A stretch of 64,000 bases of DNA from CAIWHR01 sp963809965 (GTDB taxonomy: Bacteria; Pseudomonadota; Gammaproteobacteria; Burkholderiales; Casimicrobiaceae), in NCBI GenBank assembly GCA_963809965.1, contig CAWELU010000023.1:62001-126000 (forward strand), written 5' to 3'. The notes below the pieces were generated by a model. The model made no database searches, was not told where the DNA came from, and was given only the letters and a program-made list of their open reading frames with translations. The position numbers and the translations under genes are program-made. Positions within the stretch are counted from its first letter, which is position 1; every line of letters begins with the position of its first letter. Below, piece after piece: positions 51,491 through 61,765 of this stretch.

Positions 51491-51581
51491 CGCGAACTTG
51501 GCGGGCTACCGGCCGATAATCTCTGGGGGCCCCGAAAAGCGCCGCACGGAAACCAGCACGTACTCCGCCGTGACGATCGAT

Positions 51582-53950
51582 CAGATCGTCAGCTTGCGCA
51601 ACGTTTCCGGATTCTTGACGACCGATCTTTGTCGGCCCGGCGGGGCGCCGTAAAGCCCGGCCGGGAGGATTGGTTTCGAGGCGCGACAATACCGCGGCGT
51701 CGGCGCAAAGCTTGTCGAACACGACGTTGACCTGGCTCCCGGCGATGGCGCCGAGACTGAAACAGGCCTGCCCCAGCTTCGCGTTCAGGGGCCTCAAGAC
51801 ACCGCTCGTGACGAGATCGCCCGGCGCGCCGCTCCCGGCGAGCAGCAGATCGAAACTGCGCGGCCCGCCTTGGGCCGGCGGCGTCGCCGCTGATCACTCC
51901 GGGCAGTCCGATCAGCTCGCGCCCGAGTGCCTCCTCCGACGCGGCGTCCGGCATTCCCTCGATCACGAGCGTTATCTTCTGGCCCGTCACGCTCGCATGC
52001 TGGAGAAAGAAGTCGCGCGAGAACTCGTCGGCGATCTTCGCGCCGATCGCCTTCAGCGCCTCTTCCTCGCTCGCCCAGCTGCCGACGCCCTTGGGCAGCG
52101 TGTTGTTGTAGTAGATTTCCTCGCCCGTGTCGCGATCGATGCACTTGACGGTCCACGAGGTCAGCGTGAACTTGGTCACGACGACGCCGGATGCTTCCAG
52201 TCGCGCGGAAAGCTTCTTGACCTTCGCCTCGCCGATCACCCCGAAATCGGCGCCCTTGCCGCCGGCCGGGGCGCCTTCCGACCACGTACGAAAACCGAAC
52301 GTCTTGATCCGCTCCTTGAGGATGTTTTCGGCGATCGGGGAGGGCTGGGGCGCAATGTCCGGCTGGTCGGCGTCGCGCACCGTGATCTGCAACCGAAACC
52401 TTCGGATCGCCGTTGGCGCGAATGAGCTCGATGCGCTCGTCGCGCGACATCTGGTTCAGGGATTTCTGGACCGCCTTGACGTTGACCACCGCATCGGTGG
52501 TGATCGACACGAGTCCGTCCTTGCCTGTATGCGGCGCGCTCTCGCGCACCACGGTCTTGATGAAGCTGCCGCTTTGGGACAGTAGCCGGTCCCGCAGCAA
52601 TTCGTAGTTCTTCGCGAGCGAGCCCGTGTCGAGCAACAGACCGAGTGCCTTGGCGACGGCCTGACTGCGTGAATCGGCGCGCAGGTCGCTTTGCAGCAGC
52701 TCCTTGTCGTTCTGGTAGCGCGGATCGCTCGGGTCGACGAGTCCTACGGCGGAGATCACCATCGTCCCGGGCTCGGGCGGACGGTGCGCTGGCAACGGCC
52801 GCAGGCGCGGGCGACGTCGGTGCAGGTGCGGTTGCTGCCGGCAGCGGCGGCGCTTGTGCGGTCGTGCCTGTCGTCCACGGTCTGCCGCTGGTAGAAGAAC
52901 CAGGCACCTGCGCCAACCGCGATCGCAGCCACCACGATGACGATCGCGAGCGCCGGGCTCTGTGCCTTGCTTGTCGGCGATCCTGGCGTTGCCGCAGCTG
53001 CAGCCCCTGTAGTTGCCGCTGCGGACTTGTCGACGGGCGCGGTTACCTTGGCGGGCGGTTGGTCGGGATGAGCGAGAACCGTCGCTTCCGAACTGGCGAG
53101 GACCGGTCGTCTCGGCGGCAGATGTCGTCATTGCGGCCGCCGACGTCCGGATCGCGTCGGCGAACTCCTGCGCAGTCTGGTATCGGTCGTCGGCACGCTT
53201 GGCCAATGCCTTGCGAACGACAGCATCCATCGCCGGCAGCACCTGCACATTGAGCATCGACGGCGGCAGCGGATCCTCCTTCAGCACCTTCTGCATCGTC
53301 GTGGTCGCCGACCCCGCGAACGGCCGCTCGCCGGTGAGGAACTGGTAGAGGATGACGCCGGCCGAGAACAGATCCGTGCGTCCGTCCACGGGCAGGCCCA
53401 TGATCTGCTCGGGCGACATGTAGCTCGGCGTGCCCAGCACGGTGCCGACCTGCGTGAGGTTCGACGAGTCGATGTGGGCGATGCCGAAGTCGGCGACCTT
53501 CACCGTTCCATCCGGCAGCAGGAAGATGTTGGCTGGCTTGACGTCGCGGTGGATGACGCCCTGGCGATGCGAGTAGTCGAGCGCGTTCAGGATCTGCGTC
53601 ATGATCCGCACGATATCCGCGATCCGGAAGCGCTCGTTCGCCTCGAACAGTTCCTTGAGCTCGCGCCCGTTGACGTACTCCATCGCGATATACCAGACGG
53701 CTCCGTCCTCGCCGTAATCGTAGATGGAGACGATGTTCGGGTGATTGAGCCGTCCGGCCGCCTGCGCTTCGCGGCGAAAGCGCGCGACCACGGCCGCCGA
53801 CGCCTCGCCGGTCAATGGGTCCGGACGAATGGTCTTGAGCGCGACGACGCGCTTGATCAACGGATCGTAGCCCTCGTAGACCACGCCCATCGCGCCCCGC
53901 CCGATCTCGCGCCGGACTTCGTACTTGCCGAGGCTCTCGATATCGGCCAT
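51582..53950 (-). pseudogene. Membrane Ser/Thr protein kinase with exported C-terminal domain, several frameshifts
   Basis: From ATG 53950 an intact Hanks-type kinase domain is read: IGRGAMGVVYEGYDP, K39 (VVALKTI), GVIHRDVKPANIF with D136, and VADFGIAHI with D154. After ~residue 285 the frame breaks. Another frame supplies a membrane helix (SPALAIVIVVAAIAVGAGAW, about 52.9 kb), a third MVISAVGLVDPSDPRYQ to IRANGDPKVS, then MQITVRDADQPDIAPQPSP and KFTLTSWTVKCIDRDTGEEI, and the last frame ends ETLRKLTI at 51582. At least four indels are needed. The C-terminal part is probably periplasmic and FlgT/CsgG-like. It is third in an operon after two exported proteins. Confidence 0.85.
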
Positions 53951-54026
53951 GCGTCGCTCCTCGCCGCGCCCGAAAAAGGCAACGCCGGCTGCGTGGCCGG
54001 CGTCGCGATGCCCGACCGTCAGTCGG

Positions 54027-54864
54027 TCATTTGTACTTGCTGTCGATTTCCCAAACGGATTTCTGAACCAGTCGCTGCACCATCGTATCGAGCGACACGC
54101 CGCCCTGCTGTGCCTCGGAGACGCCGAGCACGGAGGTCGATTTGGCGCCGACTTCCATCTTCTCCTCCGTATAACCGGTGGCGACCTGTTCGGTGGTCTC
54201 TGCATTGATGATCTTGTAGCGCATACCGATGACCCAGACGCCGGACGATTCACTCGTCTGTACCGAGCCGACGGCGGTGCCGCCCACGGCGCCCGCTCGG
54301 GCGCCGCCAAGCGAACCGCTGAACGCGCCCAGCAGCCCCGCCATCTGCCCGAGCGTGCGGCCGTCGAATCCGGATTGGGCGGCGGCGACCTGCTCGGTCT
54401 TCAGGATGTCGAACTTGACGACATACTTGGTGCTCTTCAACTTGCCCATGCGCAGGAACTTGCGCGCCTGGTCCGGGTCGCCGAGGTTGTAGGCAAGCTC
54501 GAATTCCTTCAACAAGCGGGCCGAGATTGGAGCGCTCCAGCACCGTGAAGTTGGCGCTGGAGAGTTCGACCTCGCCGAAGTCGGCGATGTTGTTGGCCGT
54601 GAACTTCTGGAGAAATGTCGCGTTGTTGCTCTTGATCTCGCCGGGAATGACGACCAGTGCCGGGCCTTTCTTGCTCGCATTGGCGTAGGTGACCGGCTGG
54701 TAGATCGACTGATCGGCGGCGGCGTTCGCCTTCTGCGAGGTTTCCGAGCCGGCGGTCGGCGACGGGTTGCCCCAGGTGGGCTGCGCCGAGGCGACCGACG
54801 TCGCGGCGAGCAGCGCCATGCCTAGCAGGCTTCTCATGCAGTGGGTTTGAACGTGACGGCTCAT
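54027..54864 (-). pseudogene. Exported CsgG-like protein with one frameshift
   Basis: ATG 54864 follows AAGGAGGG. Signal peptide MRSLLGMALLAATSVASAQ inside MSRHVQTHC... . The mature part has ALVVIPGEIKSNNATFLQKF and SSANFTVLERSNLGPL, the strand-helix-strand opening of CsgG-like domains (F.VLER..L..LL.E). Near 54520 the frame changes to LLKEFELAYNLGDPDQARKF and runs to 54027, with a glycine-rich membrane-prone segment (AGLLGAFSGSLGGARAGAVG) and a final VQRLVQKSVWEIDSKYK. It was probably an outer-membrane or periplasmic assembly protein. It lies 47 bases after the preceding gene and 76 before the kinase. Confidence 0.8.
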
Positions 54865-54911
54865 GGCTGTGCCCTCCTTTCGAGCTTCATTCCGCGATTG
54901 GCGCGCGTAGT

Positions 54912-55601
54912 CTACTTCTGCCCCGATTTCTTTGCACCGGGCATTCCGGCGCTCCGGCAATAATCCGCGTAAAGCGACGCGACAACTTCGTCCGCTTTCT
55001 CGTTCACCAGCGTCAACGCCATGCGCGTGACGTCGGCGCCGGCGTAGGAGGCCGAACTCGCCTCGACGTCGGAGATCTGCCGGCCGTTGGCGCCGGAAAG
55101 GGTGAATTTCATGTTCACCGACACCTGGTTGACGGCCATCATCGGATTGGGGATCGCCTGGGACGAGATAAGGCCCCGCAGCACGAACGACGCGCCCAGG
55201 CGCTTCGAGGCGGCGAGGGCGGCGTCCGGGTCGTTGCGGAAGTATGCATCGATCTCGGCCTGGGCGATCTGCCGGCGGATCTCCTCGGGCGTGTAGGTCC
55301 GCAAGCCCAGCGCCCGCAGGCGCGAGTTGATCGATTGGAAATGCGGACCGTAGTTCTGCTGCTGCGCCGCAACGATGCCGTTGGACTGCAGCTCGCCGAT
55401 CACCACCATGATCTTCTTGTTCTTGAGCTCGGCCCGGCACGGTGTCGAGAGCTGCTCCGCGATGCGGCTCTGGCGCGCCTCCTCCTCGAGGCGATCCGAA
55501 TCGTCCTGTTGCGAGAACTTGAAACCCTGCTGCGCGAGCGCCGGTCCGGACAGAAGCGGGACCGTCAGCACCAGCAGGGCAAGCACGCGTCGGATTGACA
55601 T
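54912..55601 (-). CDS. Exported hypothetical protein of the kinase/CsgG operon
   Basis: The product has 229 residues. Signal peptide MSIRRVLALLVLTVPLLSGP, cut near ALA-QQ. The mature part begins with a charged helix (SDRLEEEARQSRIAEQL), then KIMVVIGELQSNGIVAAQQQ, ALGLRTYTPEEIRRQIAQAE, LGASFVLRGLISSQAIPNPM and VSVNMKFTLSGANGRQISDV. The layout (short strand, long helices, GASFVLRG strand) recalls FlgT/TolB-N/CsgG-type periplasmic domains. It is first gene of the operon 55601-51582. The role is unknown; cooperation with the CsgG-like protein is likely (inference). Confidence 0.82.
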   Translation of the reverse strand: MSIRRVLALLVLTVPLLSGPALAQQGFKFSQQDDSDRLEEEARQSRIAEQLSTPCRAELKNKKIMVVIGELQSNGIVAAQQQNYGPHFQSINSRLRALGLRTYTPEEIRRQIAQAEIDAYFRNDPDAALAASKRLGASFVLRGLISSQAIPNPMMAVNQVSVNMKFTLSGANGRQISDVEASSASYAGADVTRMALTLVNEKADEVVASLYADYCRSAGMPGAKKSGQK

Positions 55602-55766
55602 CGCAGTCGATTGGACGTGGGCGGCATCGGTGGGCGATCGTTGGTCACGCAGGGTAGCCCAACGCGGGCCGGAAATCCACAAGCAACGCGCGTCGGCCGC
55701 TCCGCGGGCGCAAACAAACGACAATCGGCAATCGCTCCCGCCCGCTGCCGTGTTGCGGGGGTGATG

Positions 55767-57523
55767 TCACATGGAGATCGCACCCTCCCGGAAATCGGTC
55801 CGGTCGAGCCAGACGTTGACCAGCACCACCTTGCCCGAATGGGCGAAGGCGCGTGCCTTCTCGAGCGCGCCGTCGACCTCGGCGTTGTTCCGGACGAGTA
55901 TCCCCTCGGCGCCAAAGCCCGCCGCAACCGCGTGATAGTCGGTGCGCGCAAGCACCGTCGCCACGTCGTCGCCCAGCATCTTCACCTGCTCGCGCGCGAT
56001 CTGCGTCCAGCCGGCGTCGTTGCCGACCACCGCGATGACCGGGATGCCGTGGCGCACGAAGGTGTCGATTTCGGCCAGGCCGTAGCCGCAGGCGCCGTCG
56101 CCGAAGATGATCCAGACCTCGGCGCCGGGCCGGCAAAGGGCGGCACCGAGCGCGAAGCCGGCGCCGACGCCGAGCGTGCCGAAGGCGCCCGGATCGAGCC
56201 AGCCGAGCGGACCGCGCGGGTGCAGGATGTACGAGGCGGTGGCCACGAAATCGCCGCCGTCGGCGACGAGCACGGCGTCGTCGCCGATCGCGCGATCCAG
56301 GGCGCGGCAGAACGCGACCGGATTGACGTGCTCACCCGCCGCGTTCGCCTGCGCGTCGATCTCCGCTTCGCGGGCGGCGTCGCGGCCGCGAGCGTGCGCG
56401 ATCCAGTCGGACCGGCCGGAGGTGGACGCGTCGACACGCTCGGCGAGCGCTTGCAGCAGCATGCCCGCATCGCCGATGGCGGCGATGTCCGGCCGGCGGT
56501 TCATCCGCGCGTCCCTGCGGCTGCGGTTCGCCGCGATGAGCGTCGCCGAGCGCCGCACGTGTCGGCCGTAGTCGAGGCGGAAATCGCAGGGCACGCCCGC
56601 CAGCAGCACGCAGTCGGCTTCGCGCAGCGCGCTGCGGCGCTGGTGGCGCATTTGCAGCGGATGATCGCGACCGAGCAGGCCGCGCGCCATGCCCGACAGG
56701 TAAGTCGGGACGCCGAGTTTGCGTCACCGCTTCCGCGATGCGCGACGCGTCGGCGGCAATCGCAAGCGCCTGGCTGCCGATCACGATCAGCGGCCGCTTG
56801 CGCCCGGTTCAGTGCAGCTGCGGCGGCCGCCACGTCCGACGGCGGTGGCGGCGGCGACCGATCGCACGCGGGCGAAGCATCGCTTCGCCGCTGCCGCGCG
56901 AACATCTCGCGCGGCGTGGCGATTCAGGTACCAGCGCAGCAGCCGGTCCGCGATCGAGGTGCCCTTGCCTGCGGCGTCCGCGTACCACTGACGGATGGTC
57001 GCCTCGTCGTAGAGCAGGTCGACCGGGCACTCGACGAACACCGGGCCCGGGTACGCCATCGCGTGCAACGGCGAACGCCTCCTCGATCGCCGGGCCGAGA
57101 TCGGCGACGCGGCGCACCTGCTTCACCAGCTTGACGTGCGGGCTCGACCAGCGCGCGCTGGTCGATGTCCTGCAGCGCGCCGCGACCCTGCAGCGCGGTG
57201 GGCGCGGCACCGCCGAGCAGCACGATCGGCGACTGCGCGAGCTGCGCGTTCTTGAGCGCCGTGATGGTGTTGGTGAGGCCGGGGCCGGCGGTCACGGCGG
57301 CCACGCCCGGCGATGCCGGTGAGACGCGCCACCGCGTCGGCCGCGAACACGGCGGTCGCCTCGTCGCGCATGTCGACGACGCGGATGCCGCGCGCCTTCG
57401 ACGGCCGTCGAGGATGGGCGAGATGTGACCGCCGCAGAGCGTGAAGAGGAAGCGCACGCCGTGCGCCTGCAGCGCCGCCGCCACGCGATCGCCGCCGTGC
57501 TGCGTCGCTTTGTCCATTGGCAT
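55767..57523 (-). pseudogene. Thiamine-diphosphate-dependent enzyme (acetolactate synthase / oxalyl-CoA-type), frameshifted
   Basis: ATG 57523 starts MPMDKATQHGGDRVAAALQA, then HGVRFLFTLCGGHISPIL, the Pyr domain. The frame then breaks repeatedly: VVDMRDEATAVFAADAVARL, VAAVTAGPGLTNTITALKNA, YPGPVFVECPVDLLYDEATI and the final intact stretch from ~56690, which has the ThDP/Mg motif IIFGDGACGYGLAEI, VGNDAGWTQIAREQ and GKVVLVNVWLDRTDFREG. All three domains of a ~560-residue ThDP enzyme of the ILVBL / oxalyl-CoA decarboxylase type can be found in order, spread over several frames. The start overlaps the stop of the synthetase gene (TGATG), so they were coupled. Confidence 0.82.
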
Positions 57524-59255
57524 CAGTGCTGCGTCCTTGCGGGCTCGCGCGTGCGCACGTGCTCGGCGCACGAGCACGCTTGTAGTCGATCTTGCCCACC
57601 CGCGTCCTGGGCAGCTCGGCGCGAAACTCGATCTCCCGCGGGCACGACCACTTGATCAGGCGCTCGCGGCAGTGCTCGATCAGCGCCTGCTCGATGCTGC
57701 CGGTCCGCCTGACGCCGGATCCTTGAGCACGACGAAGGCCTTCACGCGCTCGACCTGCGCCGGATCGGGCACGCCGACCACGCAGGCCTCGGCCACCAGC
57801 GGGTGCTCGTAGAGCACCGCCTCGACCTGCGCCGGGTAGACGTTGAAGCCCGACGACTTGATCATGCGCTTCAGGCGCACGGTGAAATAGAAGAACCCGT
57901 CCGCGTCCATCTTGCCGAGGTCGCCGGTGTGCAGCCAGGTGCGGCCGTCGGCGTGCCGCCGCAGCGCCTGGCGCGTCGCCTCGGGATCGTCGAGGTAGCC
58001 CAGCATCACCGCCGGGCCCGCGACGCAGATTTCGCCTTCCTCGCCCGGCGGCAGCCTCGTCGGTCGTGCCCGGCGTGCAGATCTTGCGCCAGCATGTCCG
58101 GGAACGGCACGCCGATCGAGCCCTCGCGGTATTCGTCGAGCGGCGTCGCCATGATGCCGGTGACCGCCTCGGTGAGGCCGTAGCCTTCGAGCAGCTTCAC
58201 GTTGCCGCCGCGCGCGCGCCACGAGTTGCTCGAAGCGCTCCTTCACCGGGCGCGGCAGCGTGTCGGCGCCGCGAGAAGCACGCGGTGCAGGCACGACAGG
58301 TCGGCGCGCGCGAGCGACGGATCCGCGTCAGCGCGTCGTAGAGCGTCGGCACGCCGACCAGCACGTTGGGGCGCTTGCGTGCGCAGCAGCTTCGCGACGA
58401 CCTCGGCGCTGAACATGCGGCACCAGGATCGACTTGCCGCCGGCCATGAACGCCGCGTTCACGCACACGCCGAGTCCGAAGCCGTGGAAGATCGGCAGGA
58501 TCGCGAGGATCGAATCGCCCTCGCCCATGCCGCCCCAGGCCGCGGCCTGCATGCCCTCGGCGATGAAGTTGCGGTTCGACAGCACGATGCCCTTCGGCAG
58601 GCCGGTGGTGCCGCCGGAGAACAGGATCGCCGCCGGGTCGTTCGTGTCGGCGCCGCCGGCGCGGCGGCGGGCGGATGCGGGCCGCGGCCATCAGGTCGGC
58701 CCACCAGCGCACGCGCGGATCGGCGGGCACGCGCGGGATCTTGCGACCCTTCGTGAGCCAGAAGCCGAGCCGTCTTCAGCGGCGACAGGTAGTCGGGGAT
58801 GCGCGCGAGGATGATCGTCTCGAGCGGCGGCTTCGGACTGACGCAAGGCGAAGCGCTCGTAGAACGCGTCGAGCGTGAGCGCGATGCGCGCGCGCGCGTG
58901 GCGTCGAGGTAGTGCTCGATCTCCGGCGCCGTCGACAGCGGATGGATCAGCGCGGGCACCGCGCCGAGCTTGTTCGCCGCGTAGAACGCGATCACGCCCT
59001 GCGGCGAGGTGGGCATCGAGATCAGGATGCGCTCGCCCGGCGCGAGCCCGAGCGCCGCGAGCGCCGCGGCGCAGAGCGTCGATCGACGCGACCAGTTCGC
59101 GGTAGGTCGCGGTCGTGTCGAGGAAGTCCCACGCGATCGCGTCCGGCACGCGCTGCGCGGTCCGCAGCGACCGCCTCGTACAGCGTGACGTGCGGGTAGT
59201 CGAGACTCGAAGGAACCTTGCCGTAATACTTGAGCCAGGGGCGCTGATCGTCCAT
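57523..59255 (-). pseudogene. AMP-forming acyl-CoA synthetase-like gene, frameshifted many times
   Basis: ATG 59255 opens MDDQRPWLKYYGKVPSSLDY. Later pieces, each in a different frame, follow the family order: VPDAIAWDFLDTTATYRELV, ILISMPTSPQGVIAFYAANK, LGAVPALIHPLSTAPEIEHY, SNRNFIAEGMQAAAWGGMGE, LAILPIFHGFGLGVCVNAAF, LEGYGLTEAVTGIMATPLDE (A5 motif), TWLHTGDLGKMDADGFFYFT (A7/A8), RMIKSSGFNVYPAQVEAVLY and the A10 region VGKIDYKR. At least seven shifts are needed, yet residue-level conservation is good. It would activate a carboxylic acid to the CoA thioester via an acyl-AMP. Confidence 0.85.
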
Positions 59256-59541
59256 CGTGTCGCGAGCCGCAACCGCGGCACCCTCGTTCTCCTTTTCCTC
59301 GAGACGAATCTAGCAGTGGTGGCGGGTGGCGGCAAGCAACGACGACGGGATTCTGGATCGTGTCGATACTGCGGTCGCGAGACCTGCCGCAAGATGCCCA
59401 GGCTGAAGTGCGTCCCGGTAAATGGAGCGGCGTCGCACGCAGCTGACGCGCGTTACACTTGGCGACGTGGTTTGCCTCCTACTCGGATGGAATGGGGCAT
59501 GCCCCGGCCGAACGCACCAACCTATGTACCGGAGGGAATCG

Positions 59542-59910
59542 ATGAGAGCTGCAGGAATCGCGGCCCAGGCCGTGACTGTCGCGTTGTTGCTGGGTCTCGC
59601 CATCCCGGCGAGCGTGCGGGCCCATCACGGATGGAGCGGTTACGAGGGCGACAAGCCGTTGCGGCTCGAGGGAACGATCAAGGAAGCGGGGTACGAGCAT
59701 CCGCACGGGTTTGTTCGGCTCGAGACTCCGGGCAAGACCTGGCTGGTGGTGCTCGCCCCGCCGTCCCGGATGGAGAATCGGGGACTGCCGCGCGAATCGC
59801 TGAAGCCCGGCATCCGCGCCTCGGTGGAAGGGTACCCGAGCCGCAGCGACCCCAACGAAATGCGCGCCGAGCGCGTCACGATCGACGGCAAGACGACCGA
59901 GCTGCGCTGA
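59542..59910 (+). CDS. Exported DUF6152-type protein
   Basis: The product has 122 residues from ATG 59542, behind GGAGGG. Signal peptide MRAAGIAAQAVTVALLLGLA, cut near VRA-HH. The mature protein begins HHGWSGYEGDKPLRLEGTIK, then YEHPHGFVRLETPGKTWLVV and LAPPSRMENRGLPRESLKPG. HH at the mature N-terminus followed by a small OB-like beta barrel is the DUF6152 signature; the exposed histidines could bind copper (inference). It overlaps the next gene by TGATG. Confidence 0.88.
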   Translation: MRAAGIAAQAVTVALLLGLAIPASVRAHHGWSGYEGDKPLRLEGTIKEAGYEHPHGFVRLETPGKTWLVVLAPPSRMENRGLPRESLKPGIRASVEGYPSRSDPNEMRAERVTIDGKTTELR

Positions 59911-60404
59911 TGCATCCCGCGGTCGGGCCCGCGTGGCTGGTGTGGCTCGAGACGAGCGGGCTCGCGATGGCGATGCGTCAGTCGGACTGGCTGTACCCGA
60001 TCGTGGAAATCGTCCACATCCTCGGGCTCGTGTTGTTGGTCGGCAGCGTCGCAATGTTCGACTTGCGCCTGCTCGGCATCTCGCCAATGCTGCCGGTGGC
60101 CGGGATGGCCCGGCATCTGCTGCGCTGGTCCATCGGGAGTCTGGTGCTGGTCGTTCCATCCGGTCTCATGATGTTCGCCGCCCATGCGACCGAATTCGTC
60201 GACAACCCGGCCTTTCGGGTGAAGCTCGCGCTGCTCACGGCAGCCGCCATCAACGCGATCGTGTTTCACCGCACGATATTCAACTCGGTCGCCGACTGGA
60301 ATACTGATGCACCAATTCCGGCGGCGGCACGTGCGGCTGCGGGCATCTCGTTGGCGCTGTGGGTCGGTGTGATCTGTTGTGGCCGGCTGATCGCCTATCT
60401 GTGA
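59910..60404 (+). CDS. DUF6644-type four-helix membrane protein
   Basis: The product has 164 residues and starts inside the stop of the DUF6152 gene (TGATG). Helices: YPIVEIVHILGLVLLVGSVA, HLLRWSIGSLVLVVPSGLMM, FRVKLALLTAAAINAIVFHR and AGISLALWVGVICCGRLIAY. Conserved histidines in helices 1 and 3 (EIVHILG, IVFHRT) are arranged as possible haem or metal ligands. DUF6152 and DUF6644 genes commonly occur together in proteobacteria. The function is unknown; a membrane redox or metal-handling pair is plausible (inference). Confidence 0.88.
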   Translation: MHPAVGPAWLVWLETSGLAMAMRQSDWLYPIVEIVHILGLVLLVGSVAMFDLRLLGISPMLPVAGMARHLLRWSIGSLVLVVPSGLMMFAAHATEFVDNPAFRVKLALLTAAAINAIVFHRTIFNSVADWNTDAPIPAAARAAAGISLALWVGVICCGRLIAYL

Positions 60405-60467
60405 CGGGAGTAGAACTCTGCGCCGCGCCTCGCGCGCGGCGCCGGCCCTGCGTGCGCGGCCGGTTCG

Positions 60468-61430
60468 CTATCGCGCACCGCGCCGTTTGCTTGGGCGCCG
60501 GGGGGAATCGACGGGTGTGACCGGGTGCGGCAACCGCCATGGCACGGACGCGAATTTCTCCACGAGGAAATCGATCACCGCGCCGACTTTGGGTGGCCGG
60601 TGACGAATCGGCAGATAGACGGCGTGCAACGGCAATGGCTCAGGCTGGTGCACATCGGTAAGAATGGGCACCAGACGTCCGGTGCGGATGGCAGGACCGA
60701 CGATGATGTCCGAGAGCCGAATGACGCCCAGCCCGAGCAAGGCGAGCTCGAATAAAGTCTCGGCGTTGTTGACGGTCAGATTGCCTTTCACCGCGACGGA
60801 ATGGGTCCCGTCCGGCCCCTGAAACGGCCACTGCGCCTGCCCCGCGATGCCGGGCAGCGTCAGGCAGTTGTGCTGCGCCAGGTCTTCCGGGGTGCGCGGC
60901 ACGCCGAATTTGGCGAGGTAGGCGGGGGCGGCGGAAATGACGCGCTCGAGTTCGCCGATGCGCCGCGCGGCGAAATTGGCGTCTCCCAACGGCCCAACCC
61001 TGATCGCGAGATCGGCGCCGGCCTCGACGAGATCGATCACGACGTCGGTGACGAGAAGGTCGAGATTGATCTCCGGGTAGCGTTGCATGAACTCGGGTAG
61101 CGCCGGGACCAGTGCATAGGTCGCGAACGCCGTGCCGACGCTCATGCGCACGCGGCCCTTCGGCCGCACGCCGAAGCGCATGACTTCGGACTCGGCATCG
61201 GCGATTTCACTTACGATGCGCTGCGCGCGATCGAAGTAGATTTCGCCCTCGGCAGTCAAGGCAAGACGTCGCGTCGAGCGCTGCAACAGCCGCACGCCCA
61301 GCCGCCGCTCGAGCCGCGTTACAAGCTTCGAAATGGCTGACGGCGTGACGCCGAGGTCGTGCGCGGCGGCAGTAAACCCGTTGTGCTCGACGGCGCGGAC
61401 GAAAGCCAGCATGGCGAGATTGGATTCCAC
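60468..61430 (-). CDS. LysR-family transcriptional regulator
   Basis: The product has 320 residues from GTG 61430 (VESNLAMLAFVRAVEHNGFT), preceded by GAGGAA; ATG 61412 is an alternative. Winged helix: FTAAAHDLGVTPSAISKLVT, RLERRLGVRLLQRSTRRLAL. The effector domain (RVRMSVGTAFATYALVPALP, EAGADLAIRVGPLGDANFAA) is of the CrgA/YhaJ subgroup common in Burkholderiales. The C-terminus is basic (DSPRRPSKRRGAR). It is divergent from the small gene at 61574, with about 140 bases between, and convergent with the DUF6644 gene. The coinducer is unknown. Confidence 0.93.
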   Translation of the reverse strand: MESNLAMLAFVRAVEHNGFTAAAHDLGVTPSAISKLVTRLERRLGVRLLQRSTRRLALTAEGEIYFDRAQRIVSEIADAESEVMRFGVRPKGRVRMSVGTAFATYALVPALPEFMQRYPEINLDLLVTDVVIDLVEAGADLAIRVGPLGDANFAARRIGELERVISAAPAYLAKFGVPRTPEDLAQHNCLTLPGIAGQAQWPFQGPDGTHSVAVKGNLTVNNAETLFELALLGLGVIRLSDIIVGPAIRTGRLVPILTDVHQPEPLPLHAVYLPIRHRPPKVGAVIDFLVEKFASVPWRLPHPVTPVDSPRRPSKRRGAR

Positions 61431-61573
61431 GATTCCTCGGGCGTCACTGCTCGATAGCGATTGATGCCATTGTGGCACAAATAAAATGCCGTGCAGCCGG
61501 ATTGTATGGGCGGGTGGCTCCAATTAATCTGCAGGTGCAGTCAGGAAGACCACCCGAACCCACAGGAGCAACC

Positions 61574-61765
61574 ATGGCCCGCTTCGATCCCAACACCTAT
61601 CCCGATCGCCTCGCGTTCCACGCGTATGCACGGCAGATTCGAGTCCAGGAATTCGATCGCATCACGAGGTCGGCCGTATCCACGCTCCGCAATTCGCTGA
61701 GCGCGATTGGACGCCGGATCGCACATCGTTTCGCGACGAGCGCAAGCCGTCATTCGCACGCATGA
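61574..61765 (+). CDS. Short basic protein of unknown function
   Basis: A 63-residue product with AGGAG 6 bases upstream: MARFDPNTYPDRLAFHAYAR, QIRVQEFDRITRSAVSTLRN, SLSAIGRRIAHRFATSASRH. It has two amphipathic helices, strongly basic at the C-terminus. Small proteins with this Arg-rich helical plan (DUF1127-like in style, but not clearly that family) are common near regulators in betaproteobacteria. Being divergent from the LysR gene, it is a candidate target. Confidence 0.6.
   Translation: MARFDPNTYPDRLAFHAYARQIRVQEFDRITRSAVSTLRNSLSAIGRRIAHRFATSASRHSHA

Noticed and set aside
56700..59255. Programmed frameshifting or recoding in the synthetase/ThDP genes
   Set aside because: Far too many shifts in one direction-independent pattern without common slippery sequences; indel errors or decay are simpler.
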